Position numbers and translations under genes: made by a program
From: Altererythrobacter sp. KTW20L
Lineage (GTDB): Bacteria > Pseudomonadota > Alphaproteobacteria > Sphingomonadales > Sphingomonadaceae
Assembly: GCF_023501975.1 (NCBI RefSeq)
Contig: NZ_JAMFLH010000003.1
Coordinates: 209,650-273,649 of the forward strand
DNA: 64,000 nucleotides
Direction of reading: 5' to 3'
Notes under the pieces: generated by a model
Seen by the model: the letters and a program-made list of their open reading frames with translations, nothing else
Database searches by the model: none
Told to the model about the DNA's origin: nothing
Shown: positions 43,534 to 53,096 of the stretch, piece after piece
How positions within the stretch are numbered: position 1 is the first letter of the stretch
How the letters are laid out: each line of letters opens with the position of its first letter

Positions 43534-44511
43534 CTAGTTCAGGCGCCACTGGCCGGGAGTTATGAGGTACCGGTTCTTGAAGGCGCGGGTGAAATGCGCG
43601 ACATTCTCGAAGCCGTTGGCAAAGGCAATCTGCGCGATCGGCTGATGGAAACCCTGGGGGTTGCGGAGGTCTTCCGAAGCACGTTCTAGCCTACGACTCC
43701 ATATCTGGCGAGAGATGGACCGACCGAGCTGCTGCTGCATGATCGCATCCAGCCGGCGACGGCTGATCCGCTGATCGCGCGCAACGGCTTCCGGCGACAG
43801 GTCCTGTTGTTGCAGGTTTTGCTCGATGAAATCTATAGCGCGGCGGATGCGCCAGTCGGTCGGGGACAGCTTGCCCTCGGGCAGGCTGGCGAGGCCCAGC
43901 ATCTGGATCACTCCGCCAAGGGCGGCGTTGCGTTGCGCATCGCCAAGCTTCGGAGCATCCTTGCCAAGTCGCAAAAGCAGGTCTGTGAGCAGGCTGGTGC
44001 CCGTGTCCGACGAAGACAGCGTTTGAGCAACCAGGCGTTGAAGAAGAGGATGTCGACCCAGTGCCTGCGCACGCGGCAGGCGCAGAAAGTAGATCCTCCC
44101 CCATTCTTGCGACACAATCCTGAATCTGCTGCTCTCGTCCAGAAGGCAGATATCGCCCGGCTCCACGACGGCTTGGAGGCCATTCTGGTGGACCTGTGTT
44201 GCACCCTCGACTTGCACCATTACGGAAAGGAAGGCGTTGCGCGTGCAGGACGATTGGGTTGGATGGAAATCCACGTCAGCAGCTAAGCTTTCCACTTCGA
44301 ACAAGTCACCAGCACCCAGCGGCACGCGTTTGATCGATCCGCCTGACGGCAGAGGAGAATCCAGCGTAACCGTGATCCCGGGCCAGGAATCCCGCGCTGC
44401 TGAGTTCCACATCAAGGTGCGGCGATTTTGATCGACCTCTCGCAAGTCGATAACCGAGTCAGCCTCTGGCAGCAGCCCGGCTTCCACTTGCGGCAAGCCA
44501 TTTCTCCACAT
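43534..44511 (-). CDS. AraC family transcriptional regulator
   Basis: The 325-residue protein has an N-terminal cupin-like sensor region (FHPTQSSCTRNAFLSVMVQVEG, VEPGDICLLDESSRFRI). The C-terminal double helix-turn-helix reads LSPEAVARDQRISRRRLDAIM and PIAQIAFANGFENVAHFTRAF, ending TPGQWRLN. It resembles AraC_binding_2-type activators that sense organic effectors. It is divergent from a TonB receptor gene 185 bp away, the usual arrangement for a regulator and its uptake target. Its stop is only 17 bp from the decayed E2 gene, suggesting a rearrangement junction there. Confidence 0.88.
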   Translation of the reverse strand: MWRNGLPQVEAGLLPEADSVIDLREVDQNRRTLMWNSAARDSWPGITVTLDSPLPSGGSIKRVPLGAGDLFEVESLAADVDFHPTQSSCTRNAFLSVMVQVEGATQVHQNGLQAVVEPGDICLLDESSRFRIVSQEWGRIYFLRLPRAQALGRHPLLQRLVAQTLSSSDTGTSLLTDLLLRLGKDAPKLGDAQRNAALGGVIQMLGLASLPEGKLSPTDWRIRRAIDFIEQNLQQQDLSPEAVARDQRISRRRLDAIMQQQLGRSISRQIWSRRLERASEDLRNPQGFHQPIAQIAFANGFENVAHFTRAFKNRYLITPGQWRLN

Positions 44512-44696
44512 CAGTCAACGCATCCCAGCCTTAAGTAACGTAAGGTAATTCGCAGGGTTTGGCGTGTTGTAGCCCTGCCCGCCGAGAGGCCGCAAGCCGT
44601 TCGGAAGAAAGAAGTGAGGCAGCCTCAGCAGGGCGACCCGTGCACTGCACGGCAAGCGCCTGCTGTGGGAATGATAAAATGTGGGGAGAGATATCG

Positions 44697-47216
44697 ATGT
44701 CCAGAAGAGTTTTCACGGGTCGCCGTGCAGGTCTGCTATTGCGCATTTCGGGCCCCGCGTTGGCCGTCGGCCTGGCCATGACGGCCGTTCCCGCGCTGGC
44801 GCAGTCGGGCACAGAATCCGAAAATGACGTGATCGTCGTGACCGCACAGCTGCGCGAACAGAACCTGCAGGACATCCCGCTGTCCATTACCGCTGTCAGC
44901 GGTGAGCAGCTCGAGGCGCGCAGCCAGACCACGCTGACCGATATCGCGGCCCAGGTGCCCAACCTACTGCTGCAAAGAAATCCGGCCGGCCAGGGCAATT
45001 CCGTACGCGTTTTCATTCGCGGCGTCGGCCAGTCAGATCAGAGCCCCTCGGTCGAGCCGGGCGTGGGCACTTATATCGACGATATCTATTATGGCACGGT
45101 CCTGGCCAGCGCCTTCGACCTCACCGATCTGGAACGGATCGAAGTCCTGCGCGGACCGCAGGGTACGCTTGCCGGCATGAACACGCTGGGCGGGGCGATC
45201 AAGGTCTATTCCCGCAAGCCCGAAGGCGAAGGCGGCTATGTCGAGGCAACGGTCGGCACGATGGGCCGGGTCGACGTGAAGGCCAGCGCGGACTTCTCGA
45301 TCGTGCCGGACGCGGTGTTTGCGCGTATCACCGGCGTTACCCGCAATCGCGATGGCCATGTCACCCGCTATGACTATGGCTGCCTCAACCCGACCGATCC
45401 CGATGTGGTTTCCGGCGCCCTCCCCAGCCTGGCTTCAGGCGGAGACTGCGTGCTGGGTGAAATGGGCAACCAGCAGATGTACGCCGTTCGCGGATCGCTG
45501 CGGATCGCACCTGTGGATAGCCCGTGGGAAGTGAACCTGGTGGCCGATTACACCAAGGACTCCTCGGAAACCCAGGCCTCGGTCCTGATCGCCAGCGCAG
45601 AATCGGCCAATGCCGGTTCGGCTGCTCCGGTGAACCGGTCGGGCCTGTCGATTCCCTACCAGGGCGCGGCCTACGATGACCGCTTCGTGACCTACGGGAC
45701 CTATCGCCGGGCCAATTCGGTGCTCAACGATCCCTACGCCAGCTATGCCAACTTCTTCGATCCGGGCGTAATGCATTCGGCCATCGGTGCCCCTCCGGGC
45801 CCGCCGTCGGGCTATATTGCAGGCGACTCGCTCGGGCCGTTTATCGCTCCTTCGGCAGGCGGAGCAGAAGCCTGGGGCCTTTCGGCCACGATCGACATCG
45901 AGCTATCGGACAACATCGCGCTCAAGTCGATAACCGGCTATCGCCACATGTTCAGCGAAACCGGATCGGACAACGACCATTCGCCGATCGTGTTCATCAT
46001 GGACGATTCCGACTATTCGCACGAACAGTTCAGCCAGGAATTGCGTCTCAACGGCGTGTTCCTCGACGATCGCCTCGATGTAGTCCTGGGGGCATTTTAC
46101 TATGACGCCGCCACCCGCTACAACGCGCGGATCCATACGCCGTTCTCGGGCTTCTGCGCGGCTGCCACACCCTGCTTCTCGTTCATCAACGACGACACGG
46201 CAGATCTCACCTCCTATGCGGGCTTCGCCAATGTCGCCTTTGCCCTGACTGACAGGCTGACGGTGGAAGGCGGCTTGCGGATAAGCCACGAGAACAAGGA
46301 ATACCTCTACAACCGCCTGAACCCGGACGGCAACGGCGACTACCTGCCGCTGAGCAATCCGGGCAATCCGCTGACCGGGTTTGTCGGCATTTACGAGGAA
46401 ACGATCACCGATTACCGCGCCGCGGCGTCCTACCAGGTGACCGACGACCTGATGGTCTATGGCCAGTTTTCGACCGGCTTCAAGGGCGGCGGCGTGGCGC
46501 CGCGGCCCTATGTCTTCCAGCAGATCCGCCCGTTCGGCGCCGAAAAGCTGAGGGCCTACGAAGTCGGCTTCAAGGCCGAACCTTTCGATCGTGCCATGCG
46601 ATTGAACGGCAGCCTCTTCCACATGGACTACTCTGGCTACCAGGGCACGCCCACCACTTGCCTGGGGCTCGACGACCAGCCCCTGCCGGTCGATGCGGGC
46701 GGCGTGCCCGGCCTGTGCGGCCAGTACCTGAACATCGGCGATGCACGGGTGCGCGGGTTCGAACTGGAAACCACCATCCGCCCGGTCGCCGGCCTGTCGA
46801 TCGACGGGGCAATGAGCCTCACGGATTTCGAATTCACGTCGATCAACTATCCCACGACCGCCATCATTGCCGGAGCCAAGCGCCCCGGTATCGGCGAATT
46901 CAAGTGGAGCGCAGGCATCCAGTACGAAGCCTGGCTGGGCGACAATGTCGGTTCGCTCACCCCGCGCATCGATGTGAACTACACGCCCGGCTATTGCGGC
47001 AATTTCAACTGCGATCCGAACGTCACGGTGGACAGCTACACGCTGGTCAATGCCCGCCTGACCTATCGTTCACCGGACGAGGAATGGTCGGTTGCCCTGG
47101 AAGCCACCAACCTGTTCGACAAGTTCCATTACCTGAACAAATTTGCCACGTTCTACGTCAACGGCCAACCCGGCCGTCCGCGAGAAGTTGCGTTGAGCCT
47201 GCGCAATCGGTTCTGA
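44697..47216 (+). CDS. TonB-dependent receptor
   Basis: The 839-residue outer-membrane receptor starts MSRRVFTGRRAGLLL at 44697, preceded by GGGGAGAG. The signal peptide ends VPALAQ, and a TonB-box-like DVIVVTA follows. The plug carries DIPLSITAVSGEQL, FIRGVGQSDQSPSVEPG, GTYIDDIYYG and IEVLRGPQGTLAGMNTLGG. The barrel ends PREVALSLRNRF. It is similar in plan to the receptor at 30141-32717, and the two may be distant paralogues for organic substrates. The divergent AraC gene is its probable regulator. A GC-rich hairpin follows the stop. Confidence 0.93.
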   Translation: MSRRVFTGRRAGLLLRISGPALAVGLAMTAVPALAQSGTESENDVIVVTAQLREQNLQDIPLSITAVSGEQLEARSQTTLTDIAAQVPNLLLQRNPAGQGNSVRVFIRGVGQSDQSPSVEPGVGTYIDDIYYGTVLASAFDLTDLERIEVLRGPQGTLAGMNTLGGAIKVYSRKPEGEGGYVEATVGTMGRVDVKASADFSIVPDAVFARITGVTRNRDGHVTRYDYGCLNPTDPDVVSGALPSLASGGDCVLGEMGNQQMYAVRGSLRIAPVDSPWEVNLVADYTKDSSETQASVLIASAESANAGSAAPVNRSGLSIPYQGAAYDDRFVTYGTYRRANSVLNDPYASYANFFDPGVMHSAIGAPPGPPSGYIAGDSLGPFIAPSAGGAEAWGLSATIDIELSDNIALKSITGYRHMFSETGSDNDHSPIVFIMDDSDYSHEQFSQELRLNGVFLDDRLDVVLGAFYYDAATRYNARIHTPFSGFCAAATPCFSFINDDTADLTSYAGFANVAFALTDRLTVEGGLRISHENKEYLYNRLNPDGNGDYLPLSNPGNPLTGFVGIYEETITDYRAAASYQVTDDLMVYGQFSTGFKGGGVAPRPYVFQQIRPFGAEKLRAYEVGFKAEPFDRAMRLNGSLFHMDYSGYQGTPTTCLGLDDQPLPVDAGGVPGLCGQYLNIGDARVRGFELETTIRPVAGLSIDGAMSLTDFEFTSINYPTTAIIAGAKRPGIGEFKWSAGIQYEAWLGDNVGSLTPRIDVNYTPGYCGNFNCDPNVTVDSYTLVNARLTYRSPDEEWSVALEATNLFDKFHYLNKFATFYVNGQPGRPREVALSLRNRF

Positions 47217-47220
47217 TGGT

Positions 47221-47254
47221 CGGGGCCCGGGGTTACAGGCAACCCTGGGCCCCG
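47221..47254 (+). terminator. GC-rich hairpin after TonB receptor gene
   Basis: A 14-bp stem (47221-47234 and 47241-47254) with one G-U-type mismatch and a 6-base loop begins four bases after the stop. No long T tract follows, so termination may be weak or factor-dependent. Confidence 0.5.
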
Positions 47255-47302
47255 TTCCTCCGTTGCCAGCCCATATCGACGAAGACGGTTTGCTGCTTCG
47301 AA

Positions 47303-47351
47303 CCGGGCGCAAGTCCGGGATCGACCGATCCCGGGCGCAAGTCCGGGATCG
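47303..47351. repeat. 21-bp direct repeat, two copies
   Basis: CCGGGCGCAAGTCCGGGATC plus one G occurs at 47303-47323 and 47331-47351, a 28-bp period. The spacer and flanks contain GATCGACCGATC, so the pair also forms inverted structures. It lies between the TonB receptor and CYTH-CHAD genes. Confidence 0.75.
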
Positions 47352-47415
47352 GTCGACAATTGCTTAGGATGAACAACGCCGGGGTCAGTCCATTGGCCCC
47401 ACCTCGCCCTTCCCC

Positions 47416-48870
47416 TCACCGCCAAAAACGCTTCGCATCAAGCAGGACTTCGATGGAATCGGCGGCTGCCGCAAGGAGGCGATGCTTGTCCTTCTTCCGG
47501 AACAGGGCAGGAGCTTGTGGGTGGTCTGCCAGGTCGAGCCGCGCAAGCAACGCTGGTCCGGTTGCAAGATCATTGAGGGCACCGAGCTGATCCTGAAGAT
47601 CCTTCAGCGCCTGCATGAACTTCCGGTGGCGGCGCAGCTCGTGCTTTTGGACAAAGAGTGACGCGAAGAAATCCGCCGCATAGTGCAGCTTCTTGGCCGC
47701 CTTGCGAACCTCGTGCCGTGCAGGGTCGTCCAATTGTTCAAGGCAGCGCCCACCTTTCCTGACCTTGCGATGGTATCGGTCCAGCGCTGCTGATGCGACC
47801 TCGCGGACTGACAGGTCAAGGGCGCCGGGATCAGGCCGCTTCTCCCATTCCCCGACGGCAAGCCATTCGGCAAGATCGAGCATGAGCTTCCTCGACCGGG
47901 CAGTCGATAGCGAGTGGACTGCCTTGGTATAGGCATTTGCCCTCTCTTCAATCAGTCGCTCGCGCAGCGACCCTTCGCAAGAACGTTCGACCAGCACATC
48001 AAGATCGCGCGCCTCCCCCAAAACGCCCGCCAGCCAGCGCACCTCGCCAACCAGGGCAGCAGACCTTTCATCGGTCAGCATGGCACGGTGGATCGAGAAG
48101 GCCGAGCGCAGACGGCGCAAGGCCACGCGGGCCTGATGCACGGCCTCGGGATCCTGGTTCTCAAGGATCAGCGGTTCATTAAGCCGGAACTGCCTGATGC
48201 AGGAACGGACGATCACCTGGAATGCCCCGGCAGCAGTCATGTCCGGAGCCAGCACAATCGGCTCGGCCTTGGTGGCCCCGGGCAGAGGACCAAGCAGGCG
48301 GTAGCCACGCTCCGCCTTGCTCAACACACCAAGCCGCACCGGCGCGGCCTTCGCAATCCGTCGCGAAAGGGCGAACAGAGTGGCAAAGTCACCGGACTTC
48401 TGTTCGAGCTCGACCTCGCAAAAGAATGACTCGCGCTCGCCCGCGATGATGTGTCCGCGATCGATAGCAATCTCGATCCCGTCCACTTGCCAGATCCGTC
48501 GCTCATTCTCGATGGCAAAAACCGGGGCGAGATCGGCGATGCGATCTTTGAGCAAGCCCGCGATTGGGTTCGAGCCTTCGAGAAGGGGGTGATCGTCCTT
48601 GACGCCGCATTCCCACTCCTGACGCGTGAAGAGGCCCGCTGCGGCACCGGCATCCCGTTTGACCGTTTGCACGCGCTTCGTGCCAACACGCCGAATGCGC
48701 AGGGAAAGCCCCTCCTTAGCAAGTTCGTGTTTCGGCGTGTCGAAGTAGATCGTGCGCTGACGAACGGTATCCTGGGCGGCACCGAAGAGCCTGGCTGCGT
48801 CAAGAGCGTCAGCTGCCTCGCTGCTCAGTTCTAGCTTGAGTTCAACTTCTTCGAGTGCGCCAGAAGTCAT
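47416..48870 (-). CDS. CYTH and CHAD domain protein
   Basis: The 484-residue protein has an N-terminal CYTH triphosphatase-type domain, residues about 5-200, with the ExExK motif in EEVELKLEL, YFDTPKHEL, LRIRR, TVKRD and the late FFCEVELEQKSG strand. A C-terminal CHAD domain follows, with HQARVALRRLRSAFSIHR and HEVRKAAKKLHYAADFF, the conserved histidine helices. CHAD domains bind polyphosphate; CYTH domains hydrolyse inorganic triphosphate or related chains. ATG 48870 is chosen because GAGGA precedes it at nine bases; TTG 48888 is an alternative. It lies 213 bp downstream of the beta-CASP gene on the same strand. Confidence 0.9.
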   Translation of the reverse strand: MTSGALEEVELKLELSSEAADALDAARLFGAAQDTVRQRTIYFDTPKHELAKEGLSLRIRRVGTKRVQTVKRDAGAAAGLFTRQEWECGVKDDHPLLEGSNPIAGLLKDRIADLAPVFAIENERRIWQVDGIEIAIDRGHIIAGERESFFCEVELEQKSGDFATLFALSRRIAKAAPVRLGVLSKAERGYRLLGPLPGATKAEPIVLAPDMTAAGAFQVIVRSCIRQFRLNEPLILENQDPEAVHQARVALRRLRSAFSIHRAMLTDERSAALVGEVRWLAGVLGEARDLDVLVERSCEGSLRERLIEERANAYTKAVHSLSTARSRKLMLDLAEWLAVGEWEKRPDPGALDLSVREVASAALDRYHRKVRKGGRCLEQLDDPARHEVRKAAKKLHYAADFFASLFVQKHELRRHRKFMQALKDLQDQLGALNDLATGPALLARLDLADHPQAPALFRKKDKHRLLAAAADSIEVLLDAKRFWR

Positions 48871-49083
48871 TTCTGCAGTCCTCGTCAAATGCCGTTCCGG
48901 TATTCAGCGGCATTCAAGGAACGCCGCCCCCGCTTGTGCAATACCAGATCGGGCACGTTTCCTTGCATGGCTTGCGGGTCGCGTCCCGATTGGCGACGGT
49001 CCGTGGATCAGGTTACTGCGGGTGAGTTTGCTGCGGGTGCTGGAGGTTCTCGTTGCATGGTGTCTTCTGCCCGGCTTGCTCCT

Positions 49084-50697
49084 TCAGTGCTTCGGACGGC
49101 TGGCAGCACGACGCCGGGATTTGGCTTCGTCATAGGAATCGAGCACGGCGCGCATCTTGGCCATGGCTTTCTCGCGCTCCCTGTCATCCTGCATCCGGGC
49201 GAGGCGGGCCTTCAGCGTGGTGGACAGGTCGGCATAGGCGTTCTGCCAGTCGCGCCCGGTGGCATGGGCAAGGTCGGCGCGGCCGGTCTCGATCCGTTTG
49301 GCGTGCCTGCCTGAAGGAAGTTCGAAGCGCTCCCCGATATGGGGCAAGCGAACCTCCAAATCCGGAATCTCGCGTTGCAGTACGCGGCGTAGCGCCTCGA
49401 CTGCCTCAGTCTCACCGTGGTCGAGGAACAGGCTTCCGGCAATCGGCATGCGTTCACCGATCCATTCAACCAGTTCGGACTGGTCGGCATGGGCTGAATA
49501 GCTGTCGATCTGGCGGATTTGCGCGCGCACCCGCACATCCTGGCCGGAAATCCGCACGTTCTCCGCCCCTTCCAGGATAACCCGTCCCAGCGAGCCCTGG
49601 GCCTGGAAGCCGACGAACAGCACGGTTGCATCCTTGCGGTGCAGGTTGTGGATCAGGTGGTGGCGGATGCGCCCGGCCTCGCACATGCCCGAGGCGGCCA
49701 TGATGACCGCGCCGCTGATCGAATTGAGGCGGATTGATTCGGCCACATCGTTGACGAAATTGAACGCCGGATGGTCGAAGATGTTGCGGCCGCCGGTGTC
49801 CTCCAGCCCATGGGCATAGCGTTCGAACACGCCGGTAACGCGGTTGGCCAGCGGCGAATCGACGAAGACGTGGGTGTGCGGGATCCGTCCGCTGTCGATC
49901 AGGGCGCCAAGGTCGAGCAGCAGTTCTTGCGTGCGTTCCAGGGCGAAGATCGGGATGACGAGATTGCCGCCGCGCGCCTTGGCGGCCAGCACCTCGGCTT
50001 CCAGCACCTGCCGTCGCTCGTCCAGCGTCACCCGCTCGCGCTCGCGGTTGCCATAGGTTGCCTCGCAGACCACATGGTCGAAACCGGCGGGGCCGTGTGG
50101 ATCGTGGTAGAAGGCCTTGTTATCAGGCCCCAGATCGCCCGAACAGATCACCCGCGTGCCGCCTGCCTCCAGTTCAACGGAAGCTGCACCAAGGATATGC
50201 CCGGCGTTCCACAACCGGGCGCGGAAGCCCGGCGCGGGTTCGAACCACTCCTCCTGCCGCACGGCCCGGCATCGCTCCCATGCCCGCATGGCGTCGTCGG
50301 CGGTATAGGCAGGGGCAAACGGAGCATCGCCCGCCCGGTCGCGCCGCCGGTTGCGCCGCTCCGCCTCGAATTCCTGGATGCGGCCGGAATCGGCCAGCAT
50401 GTGTTCCAGCAGGTCCACCGTTTCCCCGGTGCACCAGATCTCGCCTTTGAAGCCCTGGTTTACCAGCTTGGGCACCATGCCGCTGTGGTCGATATGGGCA
50501 TGAGTCAGGATTACCGCGTCGATCGATGACGCGTCGAAGGCGAATGGCTCGACATTCAGGTGTTCGAGCGTGCGTGAGCCTTGGAACATCCCGCAGTCCA
50601 CCAGCACGGCCCGGTCGCCCAGCCGGAATTCCATGCAGGAACCGGTCACGGTCTGCGCCGCGCCGTGGAATTTGAGAGTGAGTTTCGTATCGGTCAT
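49084..50697 (-). CDS. MBL-fold beta-CASP RNA hydrolase (YSH1/CPSF type)
   Basis: The 537-residue protein starts MTDTKLTLKFHG at 50697. The MBL core has GAAQTVTGSCMEF, VDCGMFQGSRTLE and the zinc motif HAHIDHSG. The beta-CASP part includes PIFALERTQELLLDLG, DSPLANRVTGVFERY and MAASGMCEAGRIRHHL. The metal ligands HADQSELVEW and FLDHGETEAVEAL close the active site. Homologues such as TTHA0252 of Thermus degrade RNA with endo- and exonuclease activity, releasing 5'-mononucleotides. It overlaps the PRPP-synthetase-like gene (ATGA). I infer that it supplies NMPs to the AMP-phosphorylase homologue encoded two genes upstream. Confidence 0.92.
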   Translation of the reverse strand: MTDTKLTLKFHGAAQTVTGSCMEFRLGDRAVLVDCGMFQGSRTLEHLNVEPFAFDASSIDAVILTHAHIDHSGMVPKLVNQGFKGEIWCTGETVDLLEHMLADSGRIQEFEAERRNRRRDRAGDAPFAPAYTADDAMRAWERCRAVRQEEWFEPAPGFRARLWNAGHILGAASVELEAGGTRVICSGDLGPDNKAFYHDPHGPAGFDHVVCEATYGNRERERVTLDERRQVLEAEVLAAKARGGNLVIPIFALERTQELLLDLGALIDSGRIPHTHVFVDSPLANRVTGVFERYAHGLEDTGGRNIFDHPAFNFVNDVAESIRLNSISGAVIMAASGMCEAGRIRHHLIHNLHRKDATVLFVGFQAQGSLGRVILEGAENVRISGQDVRVRAQIRQIDSYSAHADQSELVEWIGERMPIAGSLFLDHGETEAVEALRRVLQREIPDLEVRLPHIGERFELPSGRHAKRIETGRADLAHATGRDWQNAYADLSTTLKARLARMQDDREREKAMAKMRAVLDSYDEAKSRRRAASRPKH

Positions 50698-51593
50698 TCT
50701 GCCTCGTTCCCGGCCCAGCCGTATGCGGTGATTGTTTCTGCCAGCAGCCCGGCAATGGCGATGTCGGCGCAAGGACCGGCCACGGTATCGGTGGCCCTGA
50801 CCGAAGCGATGCCTGCCGCGCGCAGCCGGGCGAGGTCATCCGGCCCGGCCAGGCAATGCGTGGCCATGGCATCGACTGTTGCTGCTCCCGCCCCATGCAA
50901 ATGGCGGGCGGCCTGGGCCAGTGTCTCCCCGCTCGAGATGAGATCATCGACCAGCACGAAGTTGCGACCGGCGAATTGCTCGATCCCGTCGAAGCGGATG
51001 GAAACCGCGCGATCGCCATGGCGCTGCTTTTCCCCGATGAGGAATTGCAGACCGGCGGCATCGGCTAGGGCGGAAACCCATTGGCGCGATTCGCTGTCGG
51101 GTCCGACCAGCACCGGATTCGCAACACCGGTCAGAGACTGCGCCAGCAGGGGGCAGGCAGAAATTGCCACGGCGGGAATGCCCGGCATGACCTCCCCCAA
51201 TGAAGCGATGCGGTGGAGGTGCGGATCGACTGTCAGCACACCGTCGAAATGGTCCGCCAACAAGGCCCCGATCACCCGCTGACTCACCGCTTCGCCGGGC
51301 CGGAAAGCAATGTCCTGCCGCATATAGCCGAGGTAGGGCGCGACCAGGATCACTTGGCCAGCTCCGTTGTCGCGCAAGGCCGATGCAGCCAGCAAGACTT
51401 CCACCAGCCTGGCATTGGGATTGTCGAGCGAGCGGTAGAGGATCGCGGCGGAAGCCGAGGGGGCCACCCGCACCCTGCTTTCACCGTCGGGGAAGCGATG
51501 GACCTCAATAGCCCCGGCTGTCGCACCCAACGCTTCGGCCAGGCGCAGGGCTGGCGTGGCGCATTCATCGAAATAGTGGACGATGGCGGCCAT
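50694..51593 (-). CDS. Ribose-phosphate diphosphokinase (PRPP synthetase) family protein
   Basis: The 299-residue protein starts MAAIVHYFDE at 51593. It has the FPDGESRV catalytic-loop region near residue 35, APYLGYMRQDIAFRPGEAVSQR, the VDPHLHR metal-binding motif and the PRPP-binding loop FVLVDDLISSGETL. It is close to the short archaeal (class III) PRPP synthetases and lacks the extended flag of class I. It overlaps the beta-CASP start and the stop of the phosphorylase gene. It may make PRPP from ribose 5-phosphate or act on the ribose bisphosphate released by the phosphorylase; that is inference. Confidence 0.88.
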   Translation of the reverse strand: MAAIVHYFDECATPALRLAEALGATAGAIEVHRFPDGESRVRVAPSASAAILYRSLDNPNARLVEVLLAASALRDNGAGQVILVAPYLGYMRQDIAFRPGEAVSQRVIGALLADHFDGVLTVDPHLHRIASLGEVMPGIPAVAISACPLLAQSLTGVANPVLVGPDSESRQWVSALADAAGLQFLIGEKQRHGDRAVSIRFDGIEQFAGRNFVLVDDLISSGETLAQAARHLHGAGAATVDAMATHCLAGPDDLARLRAAGIASVRATDTVAGPCADIAIAGLLAETITAYGWAGNEAE

Positions 51594-53077
51594 CAGGCGA
51601 TCTCGTAGCCGGAATCTTCGGCGGCCAGATCGGCGGCGAAATCCAGCCCCGCCTGCGTATTGGCATGAATGCGGTAGAGCGCCTCGCCACTGCGGACCAT
51701 CGCGCCAACCTTGTGCAGCAGGTCGATGCCCGCGCCCTTGTCGAGCGGAGCCCCCGCCTGCCGGGCAACCCGCGCAATCCGCTCGCAATCGATGCTGGCC
51801 ACGCGGCCACCCTTGGGGGCCTTGATCTCATGCTTCAGCGAGCCTGCCGCAAGAACAGCGCTGGCGCGCCCCTGGGCGTCGATCAGGCGCTCCATCGCGG
51901 CCAGCGCCGCACCCGAGGCCAGCAGTTCAAGCGCGCGGGCAAAGCCCTTGCCGCCCTCGATCGCGGGATCGAAATCCAGCACGTGCCCGGCCAAAGCCAG
52001 GGACCGATCGCGCAGGTCTTCAGGTGCGTCGGGTTCGTTGCGCAACACGGCCATCACATCACGTGCTTCCAGCACCGGGCCGATGCCGCGACCGACCGGC
52101 TGGGAGCCATCGGTGAAGATCACATTGACCACCAGCCCCATGTGGCGCGCGACATATTCAAACAGCTTGCGCAGGCGAACGGCATCGGTCTGCGAGCGGA
52201 TCTTGGCGGTCGGACCTACCGGAATGTCGATCACCAGGTGGGTCGATCCGGCAGAAACCTTCTTGGAGATGATCGAGGCTACCATCTGTTCGATCGTGTC
52301 CAGCCGCAGGGGCCGCTCGACCGAAATCAGCACGTCGTCCGCCGGTGACAGGTTCACCCGGCCGCCCCAGGCCAGCACGGCATTTTCTTTCGCCACGATG
52401 GTGGTCATTTGCTCTGCCGACAGGTCGACATTGGCCAGCACTTCCATCGTATCGGCCGTGCCGCTGGGCGAGGTAATCGCCCGTGAAGAGGTTTTGGGGC
52501 AGACGAGGCCATGGGCGGCGATGATCGGGATCACGATCATCGAAGTGCGATTGCCGGGAATGCCGCCGATGCAGTGCTTGTCGACCACCAGCGGGGCGTC
52601 CCAGTGGAGGTTGTTGCCGATATCGACCATGGCCCGTGTCAGGGCCAGAGTTTCGGCCGTGCTCATGAATCCGGCGCAGGCCACCAGGAAGGCGGCAATC
52701 TCCATCGGGGAATAGCGATAGACGGCAATGTCACCGATGATTTCCGCAATCTCGCCGTCGCTCAAGGTATGCCCGTCGATCTTGCGGCGGACATGCTCGA
52801 GGCTGGCAGGCGGGCGGGCCTGGGCGATCTCCACTTCGCTGTCTTCGGCCAGGCCCATGCGGCGAAAGGCCTGTTCACCCAGCCCGATTTCACCTGCCGC
52901 GATGATGGCGGGATCGTCGGTCACGGCCAGGGTGGCAAGTATTTCCCGCCCTTGTCCCGAAATACGGATCTTGCGCAAGGCCTGGAATTGCTCGGCGGAA
53001 TAGCCGTTGCCGTGCCGCAGCAGGAAAGCTGTGTTTTCCGGATGGGTGTCGATTGGCACCTGCCGTATTTTCAGCAT
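51593..53077 (-). CDS. AMP phosphorylase / thymidine phosphorylase family, archaeal-type long form
   Basis: The 494-residue protein is longer than bacterial DeoA (about 440) because of an N-terminal domain of some 90 residues, as in archaeal AMP phosphorylase. Key segments are DKHCIGGIPGNRTSMIV and the substrate loop KTSSRAITSPSGTADTMEVL, which matches the AMP phosphorylase type, not thymidine phosphorylase. Archaeal enzymes release a base from NMPs and form ribose 1,5-bisphosphate. The ATG follows a very strong GGGAGGAA site. It lies 19 bp after the P-type ATPase gene. Usual sequence databases label such proteins thymidine phosphorylase; the AMP activity here is inferred. Confidence 0.85.
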   Translation of the reverse strand: MLKIRQVPIDTHPENTAFLLRHGNGYSAEQFQALRKIRISGQGREILATLAVTDDPAIIAAGEIGLGEQAFRRMGLAEDSEVEIAQARPPASLEHVRRKIDGHTLSDGEIAEIIGDIAVYRYSPMEIAAFLVACAGFMSTAETLALTRAMVDIGNNLHWDAPLVVDKHCIGGIPGNRTSMIVIPIIAAHGLVCPKTSSRAITSPSGTADTMEVLANVDLSAEQMTTIVAKENAVLAWGGRVNLSPADDVLISVERPLRLDTIEQMVASIISKKVSAGSTHLVIDIPVGPTAKIRSQTDAVRLRKLFEYVARHMGLVVNVIFTDGSQPVGRGIGPVLEARDVMAVLRNEPDAPEDLRDRSLALAGHVLDFDPAIEGGKGFARALELLASGAALAAMERLIDAQGRASAVLAAGSLKHEIKAPKGGRVASIDCERIARVARQAGAPLDKGAGIDLLHKVGAMVRSGEALYRIHANTQAGLDFAADLAAEDSGYEIA

Positions 53078-53096
53078 TGAGTTCCTCCCAGGTCAG

